Assembly (NCBI GenBank): GCA_002414385.1
Contig: DHZH01000006.1
Coordinates: forward strand, 1 to 64,000
Origin: Gammaproteobacteria bacterium UBA5109
GTDB taxonomy: Bacteria; Pseudomonadota; Gammaproteobacteria; Pseudomonadales; Pseudohongiellaceae
Direction: 5' to 3'
Length of the DNA stretch: 64,000 nt
This document shows positions 18,267 through 27,717 of this stretch, piece after piece (within the stretch, counting starts at the first letter, position 1; each line of letters begins with the position of its first letter). A program made the position numbers and the translations under genes. The notes under the pieces were generated by a model. That model made no database searches. It worked only from the letters and a program-made list of their open reading frames with translations, and had not been told where the DNA came from.

Positions 18267-21200
18267 ATGACAGAATTACGATTTCAGGCCTTGCACAAAG
18301 TACAACTGTGTGCCCAGGAACATATCGGTGAAGTAATAGCCGGGCTTGAAAGCGCACTGGAATTCAATACGGATGCTGCCGGGCAAAAGCAGCATATTGA
18401 AAGCTGTATTGAACGCTTGCAACCAAGTGCAGCAGTACTAAAGCTGTTGCAGTTCAGTGAAGCCTCAATTTTACTTGAGGAAACAGGAATCCTCCTGCGC
18501 CGTTGTATCAAGCTGGAAGAAAAGGAAAAGCAGGACGTCCTGCAATTACTCTACACTACCCTGATTGATTTGCCGGCATTGCTGGATAAGCAATTCAGCA
18601 AAGATGATTATCCGGTCTATGACTATCTGATTCTGATCAATCGGCTCCGAAAATTACGTGGAGCAAGCGTGATATTTTCACTGGTCCCGATTCAAAACAG
18701 TTCACAAATAAATTTTCGCCTGTTACAGAAAAGACAGGCGGCCAGTTTTAAAAAGCTGCTGACAAAGCAGCTGTCCCTGTATCGTGAAGCGCTGGAAAAT
18801 CTCAGGGAGCAAAGTGATCTGTTAACGGGACTCGACAGCTTATACCGGATACTGAGTAATCTGGAAATGATGAACCGGGATTATCGGCTGGGGACATTAT
18901 GGGGCTTGAGTCTTGCCGTAGTGGAATCCCTGGACAGGAAGTCATTACAGACTGATTCAACGGCACTGGTTTTACTGAGCTCATTTGAAGCATTACTGGA
19001 ACGCATAATTCAGGATGCAAGAACACTGGAACAGAATATTGACGAAACAATACTGGAAAAACTCTTTGATGAACTCACCAAGGCCGAGGTAACAAGTGAA
19101 CGTATCCGGGCCGTTAAATACTGGTATAACCTGGATATCACTTTATGTGGTGATTTTCGTCGTCACTATAACCGCCTGCAGGCAAAATATGCCCGCCAGG
19201 AAGCGGGTATCAATGCTGGCCGGCTTTTACTGGAAAGTGTCAGGCTCCTGTCAGATTCTGTAAACCAGTTTATTAAAGACGATAATTGTGAAGAGTCCGG
19301 ATTCAGGGACATCATTGCGCAACTCGAAGTACAGGCAAACACTGCTACAAGTTTGACCCTGCGTCCGGCAAAAGACATGTTTGATGCTGCGATCACACTG
19401 TGCCTGAAACGGCTCGGAGATCTTGATGGCAAGTCGAGGAGCTCTTCCGACCCTGACTTTTTTACTGCTGTCCTCGAACGTTGTGTACAGTACCTTTATC
19501 GAAGTGAGCTATGGCTACGTTCATACATTAAGGGAAATATGCATGGGCAGAAAACCGGAGAAAGTTTTAACAGACTGGATATGTTTTCTGATGCCAGGCT
19601 GAAACTTGTTGAGGAAGTGCAAAAAGAACTGGAACTGATATTTATCGGCCTCAATGATTATGTTGATGCTGGCTGTAAGCCTGCTCATTTATCTGCAACG
19701 CTGGAAAAACTCGATGCTGTCAGCAATACCCTGAGTCTGCTGCCTGCGACTGAAGCGGCCATGCTGGCCAGTGGTGTAAAACACTATTTTGAACTGGTGG
19801 AAAACTCACAGACCTTGCCTGATGCGTCCATGGGCAGTGATTTTTTTACGCTGGCGGAAGCCCTTGTTTTACTTTCGGATTATCTGGAGAAATTCCGTAC
19901 CGGCGATGCAGATGAGCAGTGTTTACTGGCTGAGCAGGAACGCCTGAATCAGCTGGAGGCATATTTCCTCAGTAATTTCACTGCAAAAGTCCTGCGCTTC
20001 CCCAATGAAACTGACGAGGCAGAAACAGTCGGGAAAGAAACTGATCCAGACAGGCACGAAAGTCGGCTAGTGGAGAAAATTTCTGATGAAGTGCAGATCC
20101 ATTCAGGCAGTGATTATTCCGGTGATAATCAGATTCGTGCAACCTTTATCGAGGAATCTGTAGAAATCATTTCAGCACTCAGCGACGCGCTGGAACAGAT
20201 GAAAACAGCAGCGGCAGACCATGAGACCCTGGAAGCATTGTGCCGGGGATTTCATACCCTGAAGGGTAGTGGCCGTATGGTAGGGGCAGAACCCATCGTC
20301 ACATTGGCCAGCGGCTTTGAAGATATACTCAATAACCTGCTCAGCAGCGGAGAGATGCCAGGTATTCGCCAGTTGACGGCCATCGAAGAAAGTCTGGAAA
20401 AACTTCCCATCCTGATAGAGGATTTCCGTCAGGGCAGGGAATCATCAATTGATATCCAGACCCTGCTCATCGCCTGTCAGTTGAAATCCCCGGAAAACAG
20501 CAAAGCGGATAGCTCAGTGGAGCAGTTCATGCAAGACGAGCCGGAATCCGGGATGCTGCCCGTGAAAACAGGAAGCCCGGTAAAACTGGAAAAAACAACA
20601 GGCATCAATCCTACAGTATCAGGCTTTATTCAGGAGGCGGAGAAACAGCTTGTAACAATTCAGGGGCTTTTGCAGCAGGGCACTGCAGCCACAGCGGGTC
20701 AGCCTCAGGTGGTAGCCAATGATTTTATTATTGCCGTACATACACTTGCCGGCAGCAGCAGAGTCGCCGGCCTGGAGGATTATGCAGACATGCTCGGACC
20801 TCTGGAAAAAGTATTACAGACTCATCCAGCCAGGGAATTGACAGCCAACCTGTTCAGCGTGCTGGAGCATTTACTGGAATGTACACAGGCATACATGCAA
20901 AGTTTACAGCAAAAACAGCAGACATTAACGGAAGCCTTGCCGGAACAGCAGAAAAAATTTCAGCAGGCACTGCTTGCCCTTTCTCTGGAAAATTCAGGTA
21001 CGGACTCGCTTCAGGATTCAGAAGCAGGGAAAACAAATACACACAATAGCAGTAATGCCGATGAAAAAGACCTGCAGTTACAGGGCTTTTTGCGCGAAGC
21101 GCGGCAAATTGAAACCAGTATTCGTAAAATACAGCAAAAATTGCCGGGATCCGGTGCAGATTATGCTCAATGTTGCGCAGAATTGATCAGACAGCTCGAG

Positions 21201-23930
21201 CTTTTTCAGTCTGCTGCCAGAGTCGCTGAACAGTACAGCCTGAAAGAACTGTGCCATAGTCTGGCAGAAGCCTACAACTCCCTGAAGAACCACCCTGATA
21301 ATCTGTCAACCAGTGAAAATATACTGGCAGCTGCTCACCGTTATTTGCATGAATCTCTGGAGGCACTTGAAAAAAATAAGGCGCTTGCCTTGCCGGAAGA
21401 TTTGCTGGACCGCCTTGAAGGGATTCAGTTTCAGGAAGAGACAGCAGCGGGTCAGGAATCTTCCGGACTTCAGGCAGAAGTTGTGGATGAAGCTTTGCTG
21501 ATGACCTTTCTTGAAGAGGCGGAAGAACTGTTACAGGAACTTGAGAGTAATATCAGTGCCTGGCAGCAAAATTCCTCCGCTCGTGAGCAGCTTGATGAGA
21601 TTCTCCGGGCATTGCATACCCTCAAAGGCAGTGCTGCATTGGTCGGTGAAAAAGAAATGAGTGAACAGGCGCACAGTTTTGAGAGCTTTGTGATCCAGGC
21701 GGATAAAAATGACCAGCCCCTGGACCAGGCATTCTTTACCGAGCTCGAAACCCGTACCAATGTTCTGCAGTTATTATTTGCTCTTTACCACCGTAATGAT
21801 CAGGGGGAACTAATCCGTGACCATATGCAGGAAGCAGGGCTTTCGCATCTGGTAGATCAGCAAAACCGGCAAGTGCCCAGCGAAGAAGACGCTGTGGAGA
21901 TGCGTCACGAAAATAGCAAGACAGAGCAGTCAGGCGTAATAAAAGCTGCTGGTGAAGAGACGCTGATCAGGAGTGATAAAAATCCCGGAGGTGCTGAGAC
22001 AAAACCTGAAGCCAGCATGCTGGTCAGCAAACCGGCCTTGCCGGCTCAGGAATTGCAATCAGCTGATCATGATAAAAGTACTGCAGGACATCCTGTCACC
22101 TTGCAGGATGAAAATATTCGGGTGTCCGGTAACCTGATGAAGTCACTGTTGAATGATGCCTATGAGATCAATGTTTCCTATCACCGTATGGAATCCAGTA
22201 TTGCTGAACTGGTTTCGCAGCTGCATGAAATAGAAGCTACCATGACCCGTTTGCAGAAATACATGCGCACCATTGAAGCACAGGCAGACACAGTCGAGCA
22301 GCAGATTGATAAAGTACAGCACAGTAAACAGAATGATTTCGATGCGCTGGAAATGGAATCGTTCAGCGAACTGCAACAGATATCACTGTCCCTGCGTGAA
22401 GACTATGAAGACCTGAATGAAATCAAGACCAGCCTGAGCAACAAGATTCGTGATGTTGATGAGATCCTTAACGAACAGCAGAATTCCACCAACAATTTAC
22501 AGCAGGGCCTGATTTCATCGCAGATGTTGCCCTTTGCCAGTTTATTTCCACGCTTGCGGCGTCTGACTCATCAACTGGGGCAGACACTGGGGAAAGATGT
22601 AGCCATTGCATTTTCCAATACTGAAGACCGGCTTGACCGGACTGTCACCCAGGTTCTGATTGGCCCCCTGGAACATATGCTCAGAAACGCAATTGACCAC
22701 GGGATTGAAAGCCCGGAAGACAGAATTGAACAGGGTAAAGCGGCACAGGCGAAAATTACTGTCAGCCTGTATCGCCAGGCCGGCAATATAGTTCTTGATG
22801 TGGCAGATGACGGTGCCGGGATCAATGTCGCCAAAGTCCGGCAAAAAGCGATTGATGCTGGCCTGCTTGATGCGCAGGCTAATGTCACGGAAAAGGAACT
22901 GCTGCAGTTTTTGCTCAGCGCCGGTTTCAGTACCTCTGATTCGCTGTCGAGTATTTCCGGCCGTGGAGTAGGGCTTGATGTCGTGGCCCGGGAAGTCAGC
23001 CAGATTGGCGGAGAAATTGAAATGCTTTCCCGTCAGGGCAGGGGCACAACTTTCCGCATTCATTTGCCTATGACCTCGACCCTGCAACGATCCCTGCAGT
23101 TCATGCTCAAAGGGCAGCAGTACGTGATACTGCTCAACAGTATTGAAGCCATCATGCAGGAGCCGGTCAACAGCCTGAAACAACGCTATGCCGGCAAGTT
23201 GGATCGCACAATTCGTTATGCCGACAAGGAATATGAACTGCAGTATATGGGCAGTCTGTTGGACAGAAATATTGAACCGGAACTTGATCCGCTGCAGGAA
23301 TCTGCTCCGCTGCTACTGGTTGCCGGGGATGAGAAAAATATTGCCCTGCAGGTGGACTCCATCGTTAAAAGTAACGACCTGATTGTGAAATCTCTGGGTG
23401 CCCAGTTCAGCGTCATTCCAGGGCTCGGCGGGGGCGTCGTCCTGGGGGACGGCCAGATTGTGCTGGTGCTTGACCCGGTGTCTATCGTCAATACTTTTGT
23501 CAGCAAACAGCGCAGCCTGTTTGAGGATTTCTTTTTACAGGATGATAAAGGTCCTGCACAGAAAGCCTATAAAACAGTCCTGGTGGTTGACGATTCCCTG
23601 ACGGTAAGAAAGGTGACTTCAATGATTCTTGAGCGTCACGGGATGCATGTACTGCTGGCCAAGAACGGGCTTGAGGCAGTGGAGATCCTGAAGAGCACCC
23701 GGCCGGATGTGGTGTTGCTGGATATTGAAATGCCCAAAATGGATGGTTTTGAGGTGGCGAGTTTTATCCGCACCCACAAAGGCAATCTGAAAGACCTTCC
23801 CATCATCATGATTACCTCAAGGGTCGGCGAAAAACACCGCAACCGTGCCAGAGAAATAGGTGTCAATGAATACATGTGTAAACCCTTTCAGGAACAGAAC
23901 CTGCTTAAAGCCATTGCGGTTTATCACTGA
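18267..23930 (+). CDS. chpA: ChpA/PilL-type hybrid chemosensory histidine kinase
   Basis: A giant CheA-like kinase of 1887 aa that should phosphorylate PilG and PilH. Three canonical histidine phosphotransfer motifs are readable: H663 (FHTLKGSGR), H825 (VHTLAGSSR) and H1117 (LHTLKGSAA). The N-terminal 600 residues are helical and probably hold further degenerate Hpt-like modules without a clear His. Then come a dimerisation helix (about 1290-1400), the ATPase domain with LRNAIDHGIE (N box), DDGAGIN and GRGVGLDVV, a CheW-like domain (about 1600-1740) and a C-terminal receiver with acceptor D1819 in LLDIEMPKMDG. P. aeruginosa ChpA carries more phosphotransfer sites, so this version is simpler. 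It is 47 bp behind pilJ. Confidence 0.92.
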   Translation: MTELRFQALHKVQLCAQEHIGEVIAGLESALEFNTDAAGQKQHIESCIERLQPSAAVLKLLQFSEASILLEETGILLRRCIKLEEKEKQDVLQLLYTTLIDLPALLDKQFSKDDYPVYDYLILINRLRKLRGASVIFSLVPIQNSSQINFRLLQKRQAASFKKLLTKQLSLYREALENLREQSDLLTGLDSLYRILSNLEMMNRDYRLGTLWGLSLAVVESLDRKSLQTDSTALVLLSSFEALLERIIQDARTLEQNIDETILEKLFDELTKAEVTSERIRAVKYWYNLDITLCGDFRRHYNRLQAKYARQEAGINAGRLLLESVRLLSDSVNQFIKDDNCEESGFRDIIAQLEVQANTATSLTLRPAKDMFDAAITLCLKRLGDLDGKSRSSSDPDFFTAVLERCVQYLYRSELWLRSYIKGNMHGQKTGESFNRLDMFSDARLKLVEEVQKELELIFIGLNDYVDAGCKPAHLSATLEKLDAVSNTLSLLPATEAAMLASGVKHYFELVENSQTLPDASMGSDFFTLAEALVLLSDYLEKFRTGDADEQCLLAEQERLNQLEAYFLSNFTAKVLRFPNETDEAETVGKETDPDRHESRLVEKISDEVQIHSGSDYSGDNQIRATFIEESVEIISALSDALEQMKTAAADHETLEALCRGFHTLKGSGRMVGAEPIVTLASGFEDILNNLLSSGEMPGIRQLTAIEESLEKLPILIEDFRQGRESSIDIQTLLIACQLKSPENSKADSSVEQFMQDEPESGMLPVKTGSPVKLEKTTGINPTVSGFIQEAEKQLVTIQGLLQQGTAATAGQPQVVANDFIIAVHTLAGSSRVAGLEDYADMLGPLEKVLQTHPARELTANLFSVLEHLLECTQAYMQSLQQKQQTLTEALPEQQKKFQQALLALSLENSGTDSLQDSEAGKTNTHNSSNADEKDLQLQGFLREARQIETSIRKIQQKLPGSGADYAQCCAELIRQLELFQSAARVAEQYSLKELCHSLAEAYNSLKNHPDNLSTSENILAAAHRYLHESLEALEKNKALALPEDLLDRLEGIQFQEETAAGQESSGLQAEVVDEALLMTFLEEAEELLQELESNISAWQQNSSAREQLDEILRALHTLKGSAALVGEKEMSEQAHSFESFVIQADKNDQPLDQAFFTELETRTNVLQLLFALYHRNDQGELIRDHMQEAGLSHLVDQQNRQVPSEEDAVEMRHENSKTEQSGVIKAAGEETLIRSDKNPGGAETKPEASMLVSKPALPAQELQSADHDKSTAGHPVTLQDENIRVSGNLMKSLLNDAYEINVSYHRMESSIAELVSQLHEIEATMTRLQKYMRTIEAQADTVEQQIDKVQHSKQNDFDALEMESFSELQQISLSLREDYEDLNEIKTSLSNKIRDVDEILNEQQNSTNNLQQGLISSQMLPFASLFPRLRRLTHQLGQTLGKDVAIAFSNTEDRLDRTVTQVLIGPLEHMLRNAIDHGIESPEDRIEQGKAAQAKITVSLYRQAGNIVLDVADDGAGINVAKVRQKAIDAGLLDAQANVTEKELLQFLLSAGFSTSDSLSSISGRGVGLDVVAREVSQIGGEIEMLSRQGRGTTFRIHLPMTSTLQRSLQFMLKGQQYVILLNSIEAIMQEPVNSLKQRYAGKLDRTIRYADKEYELQYMGSLLDRNIEPELDPLQESAPLLLVAGDEKNIALQVDSIVKSNDLIVKSLGAQFSVIPGLGGGVVLGDGQIVLVLDPVSIVNTFVSKQRSLFEDFFLQDDKGPAQKAYKTVLVVDDSLTVRKVTSMILERHGMHVLLAKNGLEAVEILKSTRPDVVLLDIEMPKMDGFEVASFIRTHKGNLKDLPIIMITSRVGEKHRNRAREIGVNEYMCKPFQEQNLLKAIAVYH

Positions 23931-23964
23931 GGTGTAAATTAATTCCGGATTTCAGGATCTCAAT

Positions 23965-24525
23965 ATGAAGCATACACCGCTTATCAAAAGCATTGACTAC
24001 CTGCATGAAGCGGAGCCCACCCAGCAGTGCCTGCTGATCGAACTTGATTCCGGGGCAGAACCCAGGCAATTAGTCAGGCAGTTGATAGTGCCACGAGTCC
24101 TGGTTGTAGAGATTATTGATTATGAAGGTCTGGAGATTAACACCCAGAATAATTCGGAGCTTGCAGTTTTCAACTGGCGTGGAGTCGATGTCCCCCTGCT
24201 TACAGGTAATGTATTTGGAGCGGAAAGTTCAGGACAGCGCGGACCGAACCTGGAAACAGGTACAGGAGATAAAATTGTGATTTTCCATGGCCTGGCAAAT
24301 CCGCAGGAACTGGCATTTTATGCGCTGCGAACGGGAAGAAATCCACGCCTGGTCAATATCAGTGAAAAGGATATCTGTCAGAACAGCAGCAGGGAATTAC
24401 AGGAGACGGAACTGATGGATGTCGTTGTTAATGATGAGCCAGCCATTATTCCCAAAGTGGACTACCTTGAGCATCACATCCATGCACTTCATTTGCAAAG
24501 CCAAAGACAGGGTGACAGACAATGA
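23965..24525 (+). CDS. chpC: ChpC-like CheW-domain protein
   Basis: A 186-aa CheW-like protein. The region from about residue 20 to 165 has CheW strand patterns (LLIELDSG, VVEIIDYEGLE, VFNWRGVDVPLLTGNVFG) but lacks the NLRG signature of PilI. Its place right after chpA matches ChpC, an accessory CheW-like protein of the Pseudomonas cluster thought to connect additional receptors. The chpB methylesterase that separates chpA and chpC in Pseudomonas is absent here. The stop overlaps the ATPase start by 4 bp (ATGA), indicating translational coupling with the GAF-ATPase. Confidence 0.75.
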   Translation: MKHTPLIKSIDYLHEAEPTQQCLLIELDSGAEPRQLVRQLIVPRVLVVEIIDYEGLEINTQNNSELAVFNWRGVDVPLLTGNVFGAESSGQRGPNLETGTGDKIVIFHGLANPQELAFYALRTGRNPRLVNISEKDICQNSSRELQETELMDVVVNDEPAIIPKVDYLEHHIHALHLQSQRQGDRQ

Positions 24526-26828
24526 ACATGGATATCATGGAAATTGAAAAACGCATTGCGGCGGCAGCCTCCCGCTCTGAGGAATTTGCCAAAAAGCTGG
24601 GTGAAATACAGACGCAGTTGCAACAGGCCAAACGTAAAAAGAAATCCCTGCAAAATGCCATGAAGACGGTTGACGAGCAGCTGCTGAAATTGCTCGATAC
24701 CAGTATTCTTTCGGTATACCAGACTGTCGATAATGGCAAGGAAATCACTTCCTGTTTCAAGGGCGGGAAGCATTCAGAAAAAGTAGCGGACCTGAAGATT
24801 GCCGTGCCGCTGGGAACCACGTCCATTTCCGGTTACGTGGCATTGAGTCAGCGGCCGGTGCTGATCAGAAATGTTTACAACAAAGAAGAACTGACTGATA
24901 TCCATCCACGCCTGCAGTGGGAAAGCAGTTTTTCTGAAAGTCGCGGCCTCAGGTTCAAGTCCATGGTGGTGGTACCGATCAAGGATGAGATTCTGCTGGG
25001 TGTGGTGCAGCTTATTAATCTGGAAGGGGACCGTGAGTTTACCCGCGCAGATATCAAGCAGGCGACAATGCTGGCACAGATTCTGGCCAGGGAATTTAGG
25101 GAAGAGTTTCAGACCACACAGGGACCTTTTGATTATCTAGTCCAACAGGACAGGATCAGCAGCAAGGAACTCAAGGAAGTGCAGCATAAAGCGGAAACGC
25201 ACAATATCAGCATTTCCAAACTGCTCATCGAAGAGTTCAAGATCGAAGATGATGAGATCGGGAAATCACTGGAACTGTATTACCGGGTTCCATACATGCG
25301 TTATAACCCGCAGCTCTCTTTGCCCAGCAAACTGGTGGAAAATATTTCCTTGAGTTATCTGAAAAATAATCTCTGGGTGCCTGTGTCCGGTGATGTTGAT
25401 GAGGTAATTATTCTGATCAGTGATCCGAGTAACTATCAGCGCATCATGGAAATCCAGGGAATTCTCAATGTAAAAAATTATGTGTTCCGGGTCGGCCTGC
25501 CGGAACATATTCTGAAATATCTCGGTCAGGATGATACCGATGATGATACTGACTTTGATGAGGTTTTTAAAAACCTCGAAGAAGAGACCGGCATCGAAGT
25601 GCTGGATCAGGAAGAAGATGATGATGAACATATAGCTGCCAATTCAGCCATCATTCAACTTGCCAATAAAATCATCTATGAGGCTGACAAACTGGGTTCC
25701 TCGGATGTGCACATTGAACCGGCCAAGGACAGAAATCCGGGTATTGTCAGAGTGCGTGTAGACGGCGAATGCCGCGAATTGCTGACCGTTCCGGCTGAAA
25801 GCACCAAGGCTTTGATTGCCCGCATCAAGGTCATGTCACGCCTGGATATTTCCGAACGGCGTAAAGCCCAGGACGGCAAGTGCAAGGTGAAAATGAAAAA
25901 CAAAACCCTGGAAATTCGTGTCGCCACAGTGCCGACGGTTAACGGGGAAAGTGCGGTGCTACGAATACTTGCAGCGGGCGGGGCCATGCCGGTTGAAAAA
26001 CTGGCATTAAGTGATGCCAATCATGACAAGCTGATGAAACTGTCGGATCATCCTCATGGTTTGTTACTGGTTGTCGGGCCAACCGGTTCAGGTAAAACCA
26101 CTACCCTGCATGCGGTACTGGGTCATATCAATAAGCCCAAGAAAAAAATCTGGACTGCTGAAGATCCGGTGGAAATTACCCAGCCGGGCCTGCAACAGGT
26201 TCAGGTACAGAAGAATGTCATGACTTTTGCCGATGCCATGCGTGCTTTTCTGCGTGCCGATCCGGATGTCATCCTGATCGGTGAGATGCGCGATGAAGAA
26301 ACTGCCTCAATTGCGGTGGAAGCTTCACTGACCGGTCACCTTGTGCTTTCCACCCTGCATACCAATTCGGCGCCGGAAACCATTACCCGTTTACTGGACC
26401 TGGGACTTGATCCGGTAAACTTTTCCGATGCGCTGCTGGGTGTTCTGGCCCAGCGCCTGATGCGAACCCTGTGTTCCAAATGCAAGGAAGCTTATAAGCC
26501 AGAAGAGAAAGATGTAAAACATCTGATCAGCCTGTATGGGGAAGAGCAGTTTCCTGAACTTGGGGTTAACCTGGAAAGCCTGGAGCTTTTCCGGGCAACA
26601 GGCTGTGCCGAGTGTGGTGATACAGGCTATCGTGGGCGGGTCGGCGTGCATGAGGTTCTGGTTGGTACGACGGAGTTACAGTCTATGATCTACCGTAAGG
26701 CGCCGCTTGAGGATATCAAAAAGCAGGCCATGCAGGATGGCATGCGTACCCTGAAGCAGGATGGTATCGCCAAGATTTTTCAGGGCCTGAGTGATTATGA
26801 GCAGTTGTTGAGTATCACGTCAGTGTAG
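24522..26828 (+). CDS. GAF-domain PilB/GspE-type secretion ATPase
   Basis: A 768-aa protein joining a sensor to a pilus motor. An N-terminal coiled coil (about 5-55) is followed by a GAF domain (about 55-190, ending MVVVPIKDEILLGVVQLINLEGD), an MshEN/T2SSE-N-like module (about 200-330), an acidic linker and a full GspE/PilB ATPase. Walker A is GPTGSGKTT from G519, the Asp box has AEDPVEITQPG, Walker B has VILIGEMRDEET, the His box is LVLSTLHTNSA, and a CxxC...CxxC zinc site is present (CSKC, CAEC). Classical PilB has no GAF domain. It is translationally coupled to chpC, so it is probably an extension-type ATPase or regulator run by the Pil-Chp system. Confidence 0.85.
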   Translation: MNMDIMEIEKRIAAAASRSEEFAKKLGEIQTQLQQAKRKKKSLQNAMKTVDEQLLKLLDTSILSVYQTVDNGKEITSCFKGGKHSEKVADLKIAVPLGTTSISGYVALSQRPVLIRNVYNKEELTDIHPRLQWESSFSESRGLRFKSMVVVPIKDEILLGVVQLINLEGDREFTRADIKQATMLAQILAREFREEFQTTQGPFDYLVQQDRISSKELKEVQHKAETHNISISKLLIEEFKIEDDEIGKSLELYYRVPYMRYNPQLSLPSKLVENISLSYLKNNLWVPVSGDVDEVIILISDPSNYQRIMEIQGILNVKNYVFRVGLPEHILKYLGQDDTDDDTDFDEVFKNLEEETGIEVLDQEEDDDEHIAANSAIIQLANKIIYEADKLGSSDVHIEPAKDRNPGIVRVRVDGECRELLTVPAESTKALIARIKVMSRLDISERRKAQDGKCKVKMKNKTLEIRVATVPTVNGESAVLRILAAGGAMPVEKLALSDANHDKLMKLSDHPHGLLLVVGPTGSGKTTTLHAVLGHINKPKKKIWTAEDPVEITQPGLQQVQVQKNVMTFADAMRAFLRADPDVILIGEMRDEETASIAVEASLTGHLVLSTLHTNSAPETITRLLDLGLDPVNFSDALLGVLAQRLMRTLCSKCKEAYKPEEKDVKHLISLYGEEQFPELGVNLESLELFRATGCAECGDTGYRGRVGVHEVLVGTTELQSMIYRKAPLEDIKKQAMQDGMRTLKQDGIAKIFQGLSDYEQLLSITSV

Positions 26829-26837
26829 AAAGGACGT

Positions 26838-26930
26838 GTAGGAGGGACTTTAGTCCCGAACAATCTACCCCGCCCCCAAAAAATGTTTCACGCCAAATTA
26901 GCATTCTTCGCGGTTAAAACCGCTCCTACC
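26838..26930. repeat. REP-like palindromic element
   Basis: Starts gtaggagggactttagtccc and ends cggttaaaaccgctcctacc, the pattern of gammaproteobacterial REP elements, in which two small hairpins (ggactttagtcc and gcggttaaaaccgc) sit inside gtagga/tcctac ends. It lies between the convergent GAF-ATPase and SDR genes and could also stop transcription from both sides. Confidence 0.6.
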
Positions 26931-26941
26931 AGCCTTGCCCT

Positions 26942-27691
26942 TCAACTTCCGTAATACAGCCCACCATTAACATGGATAATCTGGCCGTTAATGTAAGCCT
27001 GTTTCGGATCGGCCAGAAATAATGCAGCGGAAGCAATCTCTTCGGGGGTTCCCAAACGTGGAACCGGAGTGGCACCGGCGTCCGGCATGGCCCCGGCTGA
27101 AGCAGGACGCACGGTTTCAATCATGCCCGGCGAAATATTATTGGCGGTAATGCCACGGTCTCCGAACTCGGCGGCCAGTGCCCGCGTCAGTCCGACTACG
27201 CCGGCCTTGCCGGTGAGATTCGCTGCACGACGTTTATAACCCAGATGCCAGGCGAAACCTCCCAGGGTGATAATGCGTCCCCAGCCCGAATCTATCATGT
27301 CCGGCAGAGCACACTGGGTCAGATGGAAGGTGCCATCCAGGCTGATATCAATGGTATGGCGCCAGGTGGCATAGTCCATGTCCAGGTAGTCAACCTGACC
27401 CCGGGTTGAAGCATTGGAAACAACGATATCGATTTTGTCAAAAGTATCACGGGTGGCAGCACAGATATCTTCGACTGTTTCACGGTCAACCACATTACCC
27501 ATCTGGACAATGGCTTCGCCTCCCAGCTCCCTGACCTCTTCGGCTACCGCTTCAGCAGCATCTTCATCCTGCAGGGCATTGATCACGACATTGGCACCGG
27601 CCCGGGCGAATTCCAGGGCGATGGCACGGCCGATATTACGCGCTGCGCCACTTACCAGTGCTGTTTTACCACTTAAAACCATGTCAGCCAT
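26942..27691 (-). CDS. SDR-family protein lacking the catalytic Tyr
   Basis: A 249-aa short-chain dehydrogenase/reductase fold. The NAD(P)-binding loop is SGAARNIG (S14-G21), the NNAG motif appears as VSNAS, and the C-terminal PGMIET and NGQIIHVNGG elements are normal. The active-site YxxxK is changed: the Lys is K162 in NLTGKAG, but the Tyr position holds Asn158, and the usual catalytic Ser region reads ITLGGF with Gly. It may be a non-catalytic or altered SDR. It follows the acireductone dioxygenase gene by 26 bp on the same strand, so a link to methionine salvage is possible but not shown. Confidence 0.85.
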   Translation of the reverse strand: MADMVLSGKTALVSGAARNIGRAIALEFARAGANVVINALQDEDAAEAVAEEVRELGGEAIVQMGNVVDRETVEDICAATRDTFDKIDIVVSNASTRGQVDYLDMDYATWRHTIDISLDGTFHLTQCALPDMIDSGWGRIITLGGFAWHLGYKRRAANLTGKAGVVGLTRALAAEFGDRGITANNISPGMIETVRPASAGAMPDAGATPVPRLGTPEEIASAALFLADPKQAYINGQIIHVNGGLYYGS

Positions 27692-27717
27692 CAGGGACTC
27701 CGCAAAATCAAAAGAGC

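Noticed and set aside
22542..23183. 213-codon antisense ORF inside chpA
   Set aside because: A shadow frame of a strongly coding region; its translation shows no domain.
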